This document shows positions 41,288 to 49,264 of a stretch of 64,000 nucleotides of DNA, in pieces (within the stretch, counting starts at the first letter, position 1; every line of letters begins with the position of its first letter). Position numbers and translations under genes: made by a program. The notes under the pieces were generated by a model. That model had not been told where the DNA came from, did not search any database, and saw only the letters and a program-made list of their open reading frames with translations. Origin of the DNA: UBA2040 sp002384725 (lineage in GTDB: Bacteria > Bacteroidota > Bacteroidia > Flavobacteriales_D > Crocinitomicaceae); the NCBI GenBank assembly GCA_963926475.1, contig CAWUXE010000004.1, positions 1 through 64,000 on the forward strand. The letters are read 5' to 3'.

Positions 41288-42368
41288 AATCAAAAAACTT
41301 TGGACTCTTCTGCTGTACCATAGGTAAAAACTTCTTCAAATCTTGCTCATCTTTTTGAGAAAGAATCATCAAGTTTCCATCGGCCTCGATAATGATTTGA
41401 TTCTCTAATCCTTGAATCATAACCAACTTATCATTCGGTACATTGACGATACAATTTTTAGAATCAATCATGGTTACATTATCTCCAACAACGGCGTTTC
41501 CGTGCTCATCCTGATCCATGTGCGTGTACAATGAACCCCAAGTTCCAAGGTCAGACCAATCGAAAGTAGCCACAACAACATCCACGTTTTTGGCGTGTTC
41601 CATTACTGCAAAATCGATTGAAATATCCTCACAATCAGCAAAGCACTGATTGACCATCGCTTGTTCTGAATCCGTATTGTACTTGCCCATTTCCTTGGTA
41701 AAAAGGTCATATAGCGCCGGTTGAAAATCGTGTAGTGATTTAAGTATAGTTTCTGTCTTCCAAATAAAAATTCCAGAATTCCAGAAGAAATTTCCGCTCG
41801 CTAAAAAAGATTCTGCTGTTGCTAAATCTGGTTTTTCACGAAATTGTTCCACATTGGCCGTGCTTCCGGGAGCCAACTTACTTGAGCCATCTACTTCGAT
41901 GTACCCATAACCCGTATCAGGACGAGTTGGTTGAATACCCAACGTAACTAATTTATCATTCTCCGCATTCTCAATCGCTTTGTTGATCGTGTCCGCGAAT
42001 AAATTTTCTTTTAAAATCAAATGATCAGAAGGCGCTACCGCCATTTTCGCATTTGGATTCAAAGCATGTATTTTTGCCGCAGCATAGGCAATTGCTGGTG
42101 CCGTATTTTTGCGCATCGGTTCCGCTAAAATTTGCGCTCGGTTCATTTGCGGCAATTGTTCAGCACATAAATCTACGTAATCTGCATTCGTCACGATGTA
42201 AATATTCTCTGCCGGAGCTATGCTTGTCAATCTTTCAAACGTCAATTGCAACAATGACTTGCCCATTCCAAGAACGTCCAAAAATTGTTTCGGTTTTGTA
42301 GGAGTTGACATAGGCCAAAATCGGCTTCCAATTCCCCCAGCCATGATTACACAATAATTATCTTTCAT
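41286..42368 (-). CDS. manC: mannose-1-phosphate guanylyltransferase
   Basis: 360 residues, single-domain GDP-mannose pyrophosphorylase without a fused isomerase. Nucleotide-binding signature VIMAGGIGSRFWPMSTPTKPKQF (8-29), AVAPSDHLI, TLGIQPTRPDTGYGYIEVD, and FREKPDLATAESFLASGNFFWNSGIFIWK with the substrate-binding FREKP and WNSG motifs. Makes GDP-mannose from GTP and mannose-1-phosphate for glycans. Its upstream neighbour on the strand is the SprT-like gene, 3 nt away. Confidence 0.92.
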   Translation of the reverse strand: MKDNYCVIMAGGIGSRFWPMSTPTKPKQFLDVLGMGKSLLQLTFERLTSIAPAENIYIVTNADYVDLCAEQLPQMNRAQILAEPMRKNTAPAIAYAAAKIHALNPNAKMAVAPSDHLILKENLFADTINKAIENAENDKLVTLGIQPTRPDTGYGYIEVDGSSKLAPGSTANVEQFREKPDLATAESFLASGNFFWNSGIFIWKTETILKSLHDFQPALYDLFTKEMGKYNTDSEQAMVNQCFADCEDISIDFAVMEHAKNVDVVVATFDWSDLGTWGSLYTHMDQDEHGNAVVGDNVTMIDSKNCIVNVPNDKLVMIQGLENQIIIEADGNLMILSQKDEQDLKKFLPMVQQKSPKFFD

Positions 42369-42370
42369 TT

Positions 42371-42997
42371 TTATGCTATTTTTTCGACCTCGGCCAAAGC
42401 GGAAACGAGGTATTGTTTTCTAGTTGGCACTTCTGTGCAAAGGTATCTTTTTCTTCTAAGTTTCCCTTTTGTAAAATGTTTCCCATTCAACAGGAAGCTT
42501 TCATTTTCATCCAGCTCTTCCAAATGAGTTTTGGCGTGATGATCGTCATTGTATTTCTTGAGCACACGGAACAAGTTCAAATCTGTACACGACGACGCCT
42601 TGACATTAACAAGTGAATTCAGCAATGCGGTTTCCACATCCTTTGGCAAAAATCCCATCTCAATAATCGGATAAATCAATTTTTGATATTCTTTCTGCCA
42701 TTCTTTCCCGTGCGCTCTGATCCGCATCCCATAATCCAAATGAACGAAGTAATGCGCCAATTCGTGTAGAGTTGTTATCAAAAAAGAATAGGTGTTTAAA
42801 TCTGCATTGATAGTAATCTTAGGTCGTTTCAAAGCAGGTCCATAGCGAAAATCGCCTAGTTTTGTTTTGCGCGGCCGAACGATTCTGAACTCCAATGGAT
42901 GGCGTAAAATTAAGTCTGCTGTATAGTCCACAAACTCCTCAGGGATGTATTTCCGAAGTACATTTTGATGAGATTCTAAAGCTGAAATTTTTGACAT
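42371..42997 (-). CDS. SprT-like zinc metalloprotease-family protein
   Basis: About 208 residues. The HExxH-type motif HELAHYFVH lies mid-protein, followed by HGKEWQKEYQKLIYP, the pattern of SprT/Spartan-type metallopeptidases; a C-terminal region rich in Arg/Lys (GKLRRKRYLCTEVPTRKQYLV) contains a cysteine. Function unknown; DNA-protein crosslink cleavage is known only for distant relatives. The frame opens at a TTG (43006), but that triplet lies within a TAATTTTG box, so I choose the ATG at 42997. Confidence 0.8.
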   Translation of the reverse strand: MSKISALESHQNVLRKYIPEEFVDYTADLILRHPLEFRIVRPRKTKLGDFRYGPALKRPKITINADLNTYSFLITTLHELAHYFVHLDYGMRIRAHGKEWQKEYQKLIYPIIEMGFLPKDVETALLNSLVNVKASSCTDLNLFRVLKKYNDDHHAKTHLEELDENESFLLNGKHFTKGKLRRKRYLCTEVPTRKQYLVSALAEVEKIA

Positions 42998-43093
42998 TAA
43001 GGTCAAAATTAATCGTTATCCACATATCTATTTCATAAAAATGAGAAATAAGCTCTTTTCAGAACAAAAATAAGCCTTAATTTAGCCGACGAA

Positions 43094-43834
43094 GTGAAGA
43101 CTATTTTCAACATAGGCAAGTATTTTCAAATGCTCTGGATTATTTTTTCGAAACCCGAAAAAGCAAAAATATTCCGGATACGAACATTTGACGAAATTCA
43201 AAATATCGGTATCAATTCCATCCCAATTGTCTCTTTGTTGTCGATGTTTATGGGTGGGGTAATTGCACTTCAGACAGCCTCCAACATGGATTCTCCTTTT
43301 TTACCGGAATACACCATAGGTTACATTACTCGTTCAAGTACAATATTGGAATTTTCTCCTACAATCATCTCTTTAATACTCGCGGGAAAAATTGGGTCTA
43401 ACATTGCCTCCGAAATTGGCACCATGCGTGTTACAGAGCAAATCGATGCATTGGAAATAATGGGTGTAAATTCCTTATCCTTCCTCGTTTTACCGAAAAT
43501 TGTTGGTGCCGTAGTTTTCTTCCCAGTTTTGATAATTTTTTCGATTGGACTAAGTTTAATTGGGGGTTGGTTGTCCTTAACCATGTCTGGTCTAGCTTCA
43601 ACAGAAACATATGTCTTGGGTATTCGGTCCTTTTTTGAAATAGGAAATGTCGTGTATGCCCTTGTGAAATGTGTTGTTTTTGCCTTTGCAATCGTTTCGG
43701 TCTCATCATATTACGGTTATTACACAAAGGGTGGCGCTTTAGACGTTGGTAAATCATCGACTCAAGCCATTGTTACGAGTAGTATCGTTATTTTGATCTG
43801 CAACTTTTTTCTTACTCAAATGCTTCTTTTGTAA
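43094..43834 (+). CDS. mlaE: MlaE-family ABC transporter permease
   Basis: 246 residues, GTG start, about five to six helices. MlaE blocks: IGINSIPIVSLLSMFMGGVIALQTA, EFSPTIISLILAGKIGSNIASEIGTMRVTEQIDALEIMGVN and a final VGKSSTQAIVTSSIVILICNFF. In diderm bacteria this permease moves phospholipids between membranes with MlaF and MlaD. The stop overlaps the mlaF start by one base. mlaB, mlaC and mlaD are not nearby. Confidence 0.9.
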   Translation: MKTIFNIGKYFQMLWIIFSKPEKAKIFRIRTFDEIQNIGINSIPIVSLLSMFMGGVIALQTASNMDSPFLPEYTIGYITRSSTILEFSPTIISLILAGKIGSNIASEIGTMRVTEQIDALEIMGVNSLSFLVLPKIVGAVVFFPVLIIFSIGLSLIGGWLSLTMSGLASTETYVLGIRSFFEIGNVVYALVKCVVFAFAIVSVSSYYGYYTKGGALDVGKSSTQAIVTSSIVILICNFFLTQMLLL

Positions 43835-44598
43835 TGATAGAAATCAATAATTTGGATAAGTCATTTGGTGATCGTCAAATTTTGTTTGACATCAATGCTA
43901 CGTTTGAAACAGGCAAGGTGAACATGATCATTGGTCAATCTGGACAAGGGAAATCCGTTTTGACGAAATGCATAGTCGGACTGCATGAACCGGATAATGG
44001 ATCGGTGCTTTTTGATGGCAGCAACTTCACCAAAATGGATCGAGTTGAACGAAAAGATTTGAGAAAGGATATAGGTATGCTTTTTCAAGCTTCCGCGCTC
44101 TTCGATTCAATGAATGTGGAACAAAATATAATGTTCCCCTTGACAATGTTTACTGAACAGAGCAAAAAGGAAATGCTCAATCGAGTTAACTTCTGTTTGG
44201 AACGCGTAAACCTCGAAGGAAAAAACAATTTATTGCCAGCCGAATTATCTGGAGGAATGAAGAAGCGTGTGGCCATAGCTCGAGCAATTGCGATGAATCC
44301 AAAATATTTATTTTGCGATGAGCCGAATTCGGGATTAGATCCGCAGACTTCTATTGTAATTGACAACTTAATCCGCGAAATCACCTACGAATCGAATATT
44401 ACGACGGTTGTTATTTCGCACGATATGAACTCCGTAATAGAGATCGGCGATAACATCATGTTTATTCATGAGGGTAAAAACTGGTGGCAAGGCGATAAAA
44501 ACTCTATCATCCGTACCGATAATCAAGAAATCATCGACTTTGTTTACGCTTCAGATTTCATGAAAGAAATCAAAGATTCGATGAAAAACAATCATTGA
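43834..44598 (+). CDS. mlaF: MlaF-family ABC transporter ATPase
   Basis: 254 residues. Walker A GQSGQGKS (34-41), Q-loop, signature LSGGMKKRVAIARAIA, Walker B YLFCDEPNSGLDPQ and H-loop VVISHDM. C-terminal extension about 30 residues. Paired with the MlaE permease for inner-membrane lipid transport, and translationally coupled to it (TAATG). The last seven bases overlap the convergent GWxTD gene. Confidence 0.9.
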   Translation: MIEINNLDKSFGDRQILFDINATFETGKVNMIIGQSGQGKSVLTKCIVGLHEPDNGSVLFDGSNFTKMDRVERKDLRKDIGMLFQASALFDSMNVEQNIMFPLTMFTEQSKKEMLNRVNFCLERVNLEGKNNLLPAELSGGMKKRVAIARAIAMNPKYLFCDEPNSGLDPQTSIVIDNLIREITYESNITTVVISHDMNSVIEIGDNIMFIHEGKNWWQGDKNSIIRTDNQEIIDFVYASDFMKEIKDSMKNNH

Positions 44599-45815
44599 TT
44601 ACCATCCCAGCCGTAGCGAACCCATCCATTTTTCCATCGCTGAATTGCGCTCAATTCTATTTCGTAAAAGCCTAAATTTCGATCTAGGATAAAATCAATT
44701 GTGTTCAACATCCAATCGCGTTGAAAAACAAATTCGCGCTGTACAGAGTTGGTAAAACCATACGACCAAACTTCCGTTGTGAGTTCTTTGATTATTCTGT
44801 CTGGCGGGCCAAATAAAATATACATCATTCCTCTATCCGTTTTCCAGCCTAGTTTATGGGTGCTAAAATGAACATTGGCATATTCCACACGACGGTTGAA
44901 TTCTTGTATGAGTTTTTCGGCTTTCAACAAATCATTAGCTGACGCTTCAGACCAAAACTTGACCCATGAATTTATGGTAATTGACTCATCACGCAGCAAG
45001 TAGATCAGCGGTTCGATTGTTTGACGATCGGCATGCTGAAGTTTTGTTACACCGTATGGTACAAGCGCCTCACCAATGTTTTCTTTCGACCAAATAGTAA
45101 AATGCGTTTCTACTTCGCAGGTATTGATAAGTTCAACTATGTCTTCTAGCGCCGATGTTTGCTTCTTTAATGAATCGTTATCCAAATTTTCAATCCTTTT
45201 CAAATCATACATAGAGGTGCTTGGCAATTGATTTTCCGAACTATACGATACCACAAATTCATTGGTCTCCAAATTGGAAATTAGGTCAATCTGCTCTCGA
45301 TAAATGAAATTTTCGATAAGTGGCAATCCACTCTCTTTTTCAATGAGTAAAATATCTTCGGGAATTAAAGTCATAAATCGAAACCAAGTAGATTTTTGAC
45401 TTTGAATGGTATGTTTATTTAAATCAGCCAAACCAATTTCATAATTCAAGTTCAATAAATAAGGCGCAGAAAAGGTGATGCTGTCTAAAACTGAAATAGA
45501 ATCAAGTCGTTGATACTCTTTCTCAATTTCAAAATTAAATTTCGATTTGTTTTTAATTTCTACTTGTACTCGAAAATGCGTTGATAAATTTCCAAGCGAA
45601 TCGTTTTTCCGAAGTAAATATTTTGGATCAACCTTATAATACAACTTGCATAAGGTATCAGACATTCGGAAGAAAACATTGTCGAGAGCTAAATTACTGG
45701 TTTCCTTCAGCTTTTGTTCTTTCACTTTTGACAAATGCCCATATCCTGTTTGCTTAGGTGCGCCACACGAAAATAACATCATCACAAAAAAACTCCCCCA
45801 AAAGATCGTTTTCAC
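44592..45815 (-). CDS. GWxTD-domain lipoprotein
   Basis: The C-terminal 85 residues hold the defining motif GWKTDRGMMYILFGPPD, present in Bacteroidota-specific proteins of unknown function. I prefer the GTG at 45815, giving about 407 residues and a clean lipoprotein signal ending FFVMMLFSC; the longer frame from 45899 starts with residues without signal character. The middle has helical and Glu-rich segments. It lies downstream of an Omp85-like gene on the same strand, which may mean an outer-membrane assembly role; that is inference only. Confidence 0.82.
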   Translation of the reverse strand: MKTIFWGSFFVMMLFSCGAPKQTGYGHLSKVKEQKLKETSNLALDNVFFRMSDTLCKLYYKVDPKYLLRKNDSLGNLSTHFRVQVEIKNKSKFNFEIEKEYQRLDSISVLDSITFSAPYLLNLNYEIGLADLNKHTIQSQKSTWFRFMTLIPEDILLIEKESGLPLIENFIYREQIDLISNLETNEFVVSYSSENQLPSTSMYDLKRIENLDNDSLKKQTSALEDIVELINTCEVETHFTIWSKENIGEALVPYGVTKLQHADRQTIEPLIYLLRDESITINSWVKFWSEASANDLLKAEKLIQEFNRRVEYANVHFSTHKLGWKTDRGMMYILFGPPDRIIKELTTEVWSYGFTNSVQREFVFQRDWMLNTIDFILDRNLGFYEIELSAIQRWKNGWVRYGWDGNQ

Positions 45816-45852
45816 ATGAAATGTGGTGCCTGGTATTGTTTGTATGGATTGA

Positions 45853-45906
45853 ATTCTTGCCACGTATGTTGTGTTAATGCTTGGTTTTTTTCTTGCCACG
45901 AATGTT
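45853..45906. repeat. imperfect tandem direct repeat upstream of the GWxTD gene
   Basis: TTCTTGCCACG(T/A)ATGTT occurs at about 45853-45869 and 45890-45906, 37 nt apart, differing at one position. It lies in the intergenic region or leader of the GWxTD gene. Confidence 0.6.
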
Positions 45907-46010
45907 CCGTGACTGTTATGTGTCTGTTTGAATCGTTTTTTAAGAATACGATAAAATTAAATTAGCGGAAATTTGTGCAATTCGCGGCCTTTTACACCCA
46001 CATTATTCAT

Positions 46011-47717
46011 CTAAAAATAGGCAATATATCCGAAATGGATTTTACCATTTTTAAACAATATCGGGTTATTTTGCTGACTGCCGAGTGCATATTGAATGGA
46101 AAATATTCCTATTTGTGTCCCGAAGGAAAAACCTGCTCCGAAACCGAATGGATAATCATTTTGATATCCTTCGCTATTTCTTTCATAAAAGCTATGATCA
46201 TAAAACAAAAAGGCCCGAGAATTTTTATCTAATAAGAATCGATACTCCAAACTAAACGTGGTGTAAGTAGATGCGAAAATTTCTTGTTCATTGAAACCCC
46301 GTTGTGATGTCAAGCCGCCAAAGCGATACAATTCATTTTGAAAAATGTTAGGTGTAGATAAAAATGACGTATGATTTGCCAAACGGAAAACGTGTCTTTT
46401 GGCTACAGGTAAAAAATATTCGATATCACTTTCACCTTTGAAAACAAGCGACCTTTCCACTAAACTGGTATCTTTTTTTTGACTTTGCCGTTGACCAACT
46501 GAACTAGAAACATCAATGGAATAACCAGTTCGTGGATTTGGTAAATAATCTACTTTTCGTTTGATGAGTGCAACTCCGTAGTTGTTTGATTTGATATTCG
46601 CTAAACCGGTGAAGCTAGTATTGTTTGCCGAACCGCTCAACAACGATGAAGCAATTCTTTCATAATAAAAACTGATAAAATTTCCGCCTTTCATATAGTA
46701 TTGAAGTGCGCCTCTACCTTTCAGGTCTAGAAAAGTACTGTCGCGTTTATAGAGGTTGAATTTACCATCTAATCCAAAAGGCGATTTGAATAAAAAAGGG
46801 AAATTTGTTTGAACTTTTAGTTGTTGCGTTTGCGTCTGTAAGTTCTGCCATTTCAAATCGATTAGCTCGCCTGTTTTTAATGTATTCAATAACTTCAGTG
46901 CAAGTTCACCTGTTAAAAAATAACCGCCTTGTACAAGATCAGGTTGAAGACCTACAAAACCATTGGCGGAACTCATCGGTCGACTTTTTAAATAAAGAAA
47001 AAGCTCAACTCCATCGCTGGTAAAAAGGTATTCACTGGATTTGATCTCCGTTAAGAAAGGAACCTGTTCAATTTTCTGTGCGATTGTTCCCAATACACTT
47101 TCATTGTACCAATCCCCTACTTTTATTTGCAACAAACTAGAAATATAATTGAGAGAAACAGCGGTATCACCTTTCACATGAATCTCTTTCCATTTTAATC
47201 GTTGATTTTTTTCAATGGCCAGATTCGCTGAAGATCCTTTAGTATCCAAAACAACATCCGTGAGCGAAACTTTTGAAAAAGGATAACCAGAATTGAGCAT
47301 ACTCTGATGAATTTGGGTCATATATTCCCCAATTTCTTTTGCTCTAAATGACTGATTTGTTAGAAATTTCTCTTTGAATTGACCTTCTTTTTTTAGAAAT
47401 TCTGTTGTTTCAAGGGTTAAAATCAGTCGAATTGAATTGAATTTTTCACCCAAATGAAAATTAACTTGACAGTTTTTTTTTTGAAAATCAATTGCATCGA
47501 CAGAAGCTGTTAAATATCCTTCTGACAAAGCTTTAGCTCTAAAAACCTTTAAATAAGTTAAAAGCTCTAAACTATCCTTGAATTCGACTTTCGATTTTTT
47601 TATGAAACTTTTATAATCTTCTGTCGTAAAGGAGATATGGAATGGTTTTTGCGCTTTTGTATAAAACGGACGAAAAAGCATTAACAAAAAAATAATAGTT
47701 ACTGTAGAAAACTTCAT
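46011..47717 (-). CDS. Omp85-family outer-membrane protein (POTRA plus beta-barrel)
   Basis: 568 residues. Signal peptide (MKFSTVTIIFLLMLFRPFYTKA), then one or two POTRA-like repeats (KEIHVKGDTAVSLNYISSLLQIKVGDWYNE), then a surface-antigen barrel with the RGF-type motif at LYRFGGLTSQRGFNEQE and a C-terminal aromatic ending YIAYF. BamA/TamA relatives insert or translocate proteins or lipids at the outer membrane; this shorter member cannot be named more exactly. GWxTD lies just downstream. Confidence 0.85.
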   Translation of the reverse strand: MKFSTVTIIFLLMLFRPFYTKAQKPFHISFTTEDYKSFIKKSKVEFKDSLELLTYLKVFRAKALSEGYLTASVDAIDFQKKNCQVNFHLGEKFNSIRLILTLETTEFLKKEGQFKEKFLTNQSFRAKEIGEYMTQIHQSMLNSGYPFSKVSLTDVVLDTKGSSANLAIEKNQRLKWKEIHVKGDTAVSLNYISSLLQIKVGDWYNESVLGTIAQKIEQVPFLTEIKSSEYLFTSDGVELFLYLKSRPMSSANGFVGLQPDLVQGGYFLTGELALKLLNTLKTGELIDLKWQNLQTQTQQLKVQTNFPFLFKSPFGLDGKFNLYKRDSTFLDLKGRGALQYYMKGGNFISFYYERIASSLLSGSANNTSFTGLANIKSNNYGVALIKRKVDYLPNPRTGYSIDVSSSVGQRQSQKKDTSLVERSLVFKGESDIEYFLPVAKRHVFRLANHTSFLSTPNIFQNELYRFGGLTSQRGFNEQEIFASTYTTFSLEYRFLLDKNSRAFLFYDHSFYERNSEGYQNDYPFGFGAGFSFGTQIGIFSIQYALGSQQNNPILFKNGKIHFGYIAYF

Positions 47718-47842
47718 TCCGCCTTTGAACGTATGTTGATAGAGAATATTGGGTAAATTCTATTGTTGATAATAAAAATATGGATAATGCGTTAAATAAA
47801 GTAACTTTACCTTGTAGATTGATTAACCGATTAAACCAAAGA

Positions 47843-47977
47843 ATGATGAAAAGAGTAGTGATTTTAACAGCAATGGCAATAGTATTAACAGCAGGACTGA
47901 TGGCATGTGGCGGTTCACAAGGTGGACATTGTGATGCGTACGGAAGTGTTGAAAATGTAGATTTAGGGGCGAAATAA
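47843..47977 (+). CDS. very small lipoprotein
   Basis: 44 residues from the ATG at 47843 (MMKRVVILTAMAIVLTAGLMAC...): hydrophobic signal with lipobox LMAC, then a short tail GGSQGGHCDAYGSVENVDLGAK. Longer in-frame starts give no signal character. Short lipoproteins of this kind occur in the phylum; no role known. A terminator hairpin (48000-48023) follows. Confidence 0.65.
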   Translation: MMKRVVILTAMAIVLTAGLMACGGSQGGHCDAYGSVENVDLGAK

Positions 47978-47999
47978 TCCCTTTACTATATAACTATTG

Positions 48000-48030
48000 A
48001 GGTCGTTCATTGAGAAGCGACCTTTTTTTA
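48000..48030 (+). terminator. terminator after the small lipoprotein
   Basis: AGGTCG (48000-48005) pairs with CGACCT (48018-48023), 12-nt loop, then seven T residues. Confidence 0.65.
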
Positions 48031-48111
48031 TAGCACCTTTTTTCGCAGTTGACTTTATAAAACGACGTAAATACTTTCACCAACATCCAATTATCGGATC
48101 TATCTTCGCTC

Positions 48112-48477
48112 TCACAATCTGGACAAGATTCCACTTCTATCTTTATATTTCACGCTTTGCGAGGATGGACGAATTTCAACTTCTCTTGAAAAATGTGTAT
48201 TGCAACCAGCGGTAATAAGGAAACTTAAAACTGCATATTCATCCCAATCGATAGGTGAATAGTTATAACCATTGTCAAAACTGACTTTTAAATCAAATTG
48301 TGGAGTATTGGCCTGATGAACTGAAGCAATGCCATCAATATTTCCACCATATACAATTACATCTAGAATAATGTCTCCAGCATTTAAATTATCTGGGGAA
48401 TCACAACCTTTTTCACAAGAAGAAAAGCCGAAGCCAAGGATAACAAATCCGATAAAAAAGAGAATTTTATTTGTAAT
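48112..48477 (-). CDS. lipoprotein without a conventional start codon
   Basis: The minus strand has an open frame of about 121 codons ending in TGA at 48112-48114. It reads a lipoprotein signal ITNKILFFIGFVILGFGFSSC, then EKGCDSPDNLNAGDIILDVIV and NYSPIDWDEYAVLSFLITAG. No ATG, GTG or TTG lies in the N-terminal part; the first possible start is ATT at 48475-48477. An ATG at 48497-48499 in another frame (MNRLIPR) would give a normal signal peptide if one base were deleted, so either a rare ATT start or a one-base frameshift. It follows lptB by about 30-50 nt on the same strand. No family recognised. It fills most of the 48.0-48.5 kb gap. Confidence 0.6.
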   Translation of the reverse strand: MTNKILFFIGFVILGFGFSSCEKGCDSPDNLNAGDIILDVIVYGGNIDGIASVHQANTPQFDLKVSFDNGYNYSPIDWDEYAVLSFLITAGCNTHFSREVEIRPSSQSVKYKDRSGILSRL

Positions 48478-48526
48478 AACGAGGTATTAATCTATTCATA
48501 TGTAGTTTATTTTTTCGAAAATTCAA

Positions 48527-49255
48527 TCATTTCTTGCGCAACACAAAGTTTTGACCAAGGTATACTTTACGAACTTGTTCGTCAGCTGCCAGCTCTTCAG
48601 CAGTGCCTGATTTCAGGATACTTCCCTCAAAAAGCAAGTAGGCTCTATCTGTTATCGTCAAAGTTTCTTGTACATTATGATCGGTAATCAGAATACCAAT
48701 ATTTTTCTTTTTCAATTGGGAAATGATACTCTGAATATCTTCAACAGCGATTGGATCGACTCCGGCAAACGGTTCATCCAAAAGCAAGAACTTTGGATTT
48801 GTCGCCAAGGCTCGAGCAATTTCTGTTCTCCTTTTTTCACCACCAGACAAACGATTTCCAAGTGTTTTTCGAACATGATTCAAGCTAAACTCTGAAATCA
48901 ATTCTTCCAATCTTTCCTCACGTTCCGTTTTTGACATCTTAGTCATTTCTAGAATCGCCATGATGTTGTCTTCCACACTTAATTTACGGAAAACTGAAAC
49001 CTCTTGTGGCAAATATCCAATTCCCATTTGGGAACGTTTGAACATCGGATAATTTGTAATATTCGTATCGTCTAAGTAAACATTTCCTTCGTCAGGACTT
49101 ACCAAACCCACAATCATGTAAAAAGAGGTCGTTTTACCAGCACCATTTGGACCTAGTAAACCTACGATTTCTCCCTCATTCACTTCTACGGAAATACCTT
49201 TCACTACGTGACGACCACGATAGGACTTTTGGATGATATCTGTATGTAATTTCAC
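48527..49255 (-). CDS. lptB: LPS export ABC transporter ATP-binding protein
   Basis: 242 residues. Walker A GPNGAGKTT (35-43, K41), Q-loop YLPQEVSVFRKLSVEDNI, signature LSGGEKRRTEIARALA, Walker B FLLLDEPFAGVDPIAVEDIQ and H-loop ILITDHNVQETL. These match LptB closely; with LptFG it powers extraction of lipopolysaccharide from the inner membrane. It directly follows a DUF5686 gene and tatC on the same strand. Confidence 0.92.
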   Translation of the reverse strand: MKLHTDIIQKSYRGRHVVKGISVEVNEGEIVGLLGPNGAGKTTSFYMIVGLVSPDEGNVYLDDTNITNYPMFKRSQMGIGYLPQEVSVFRKLSVEDNIMAILEMTKMSKTEREERLEELISEFSLNHVRKTLGNRLSGGEKRRTEIARALATNPKFLLLDEPFAGVDPIAVEDIQSIISQLKKKNIGILITDHNVQETLTITDRAYLLFEGSILKSGTAEELAADEQVRKVYLGQNFVLRKK

Positions 49256-49264
49256 GTTGTAAAG

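Noticed and set aside
47997..48215. Plus-strand frame of 72 codons
   Set aside because: It starts with TTG inside the terminator hairpin of the small lipoprotein and lies opposite the better supported lipoprotein frame.
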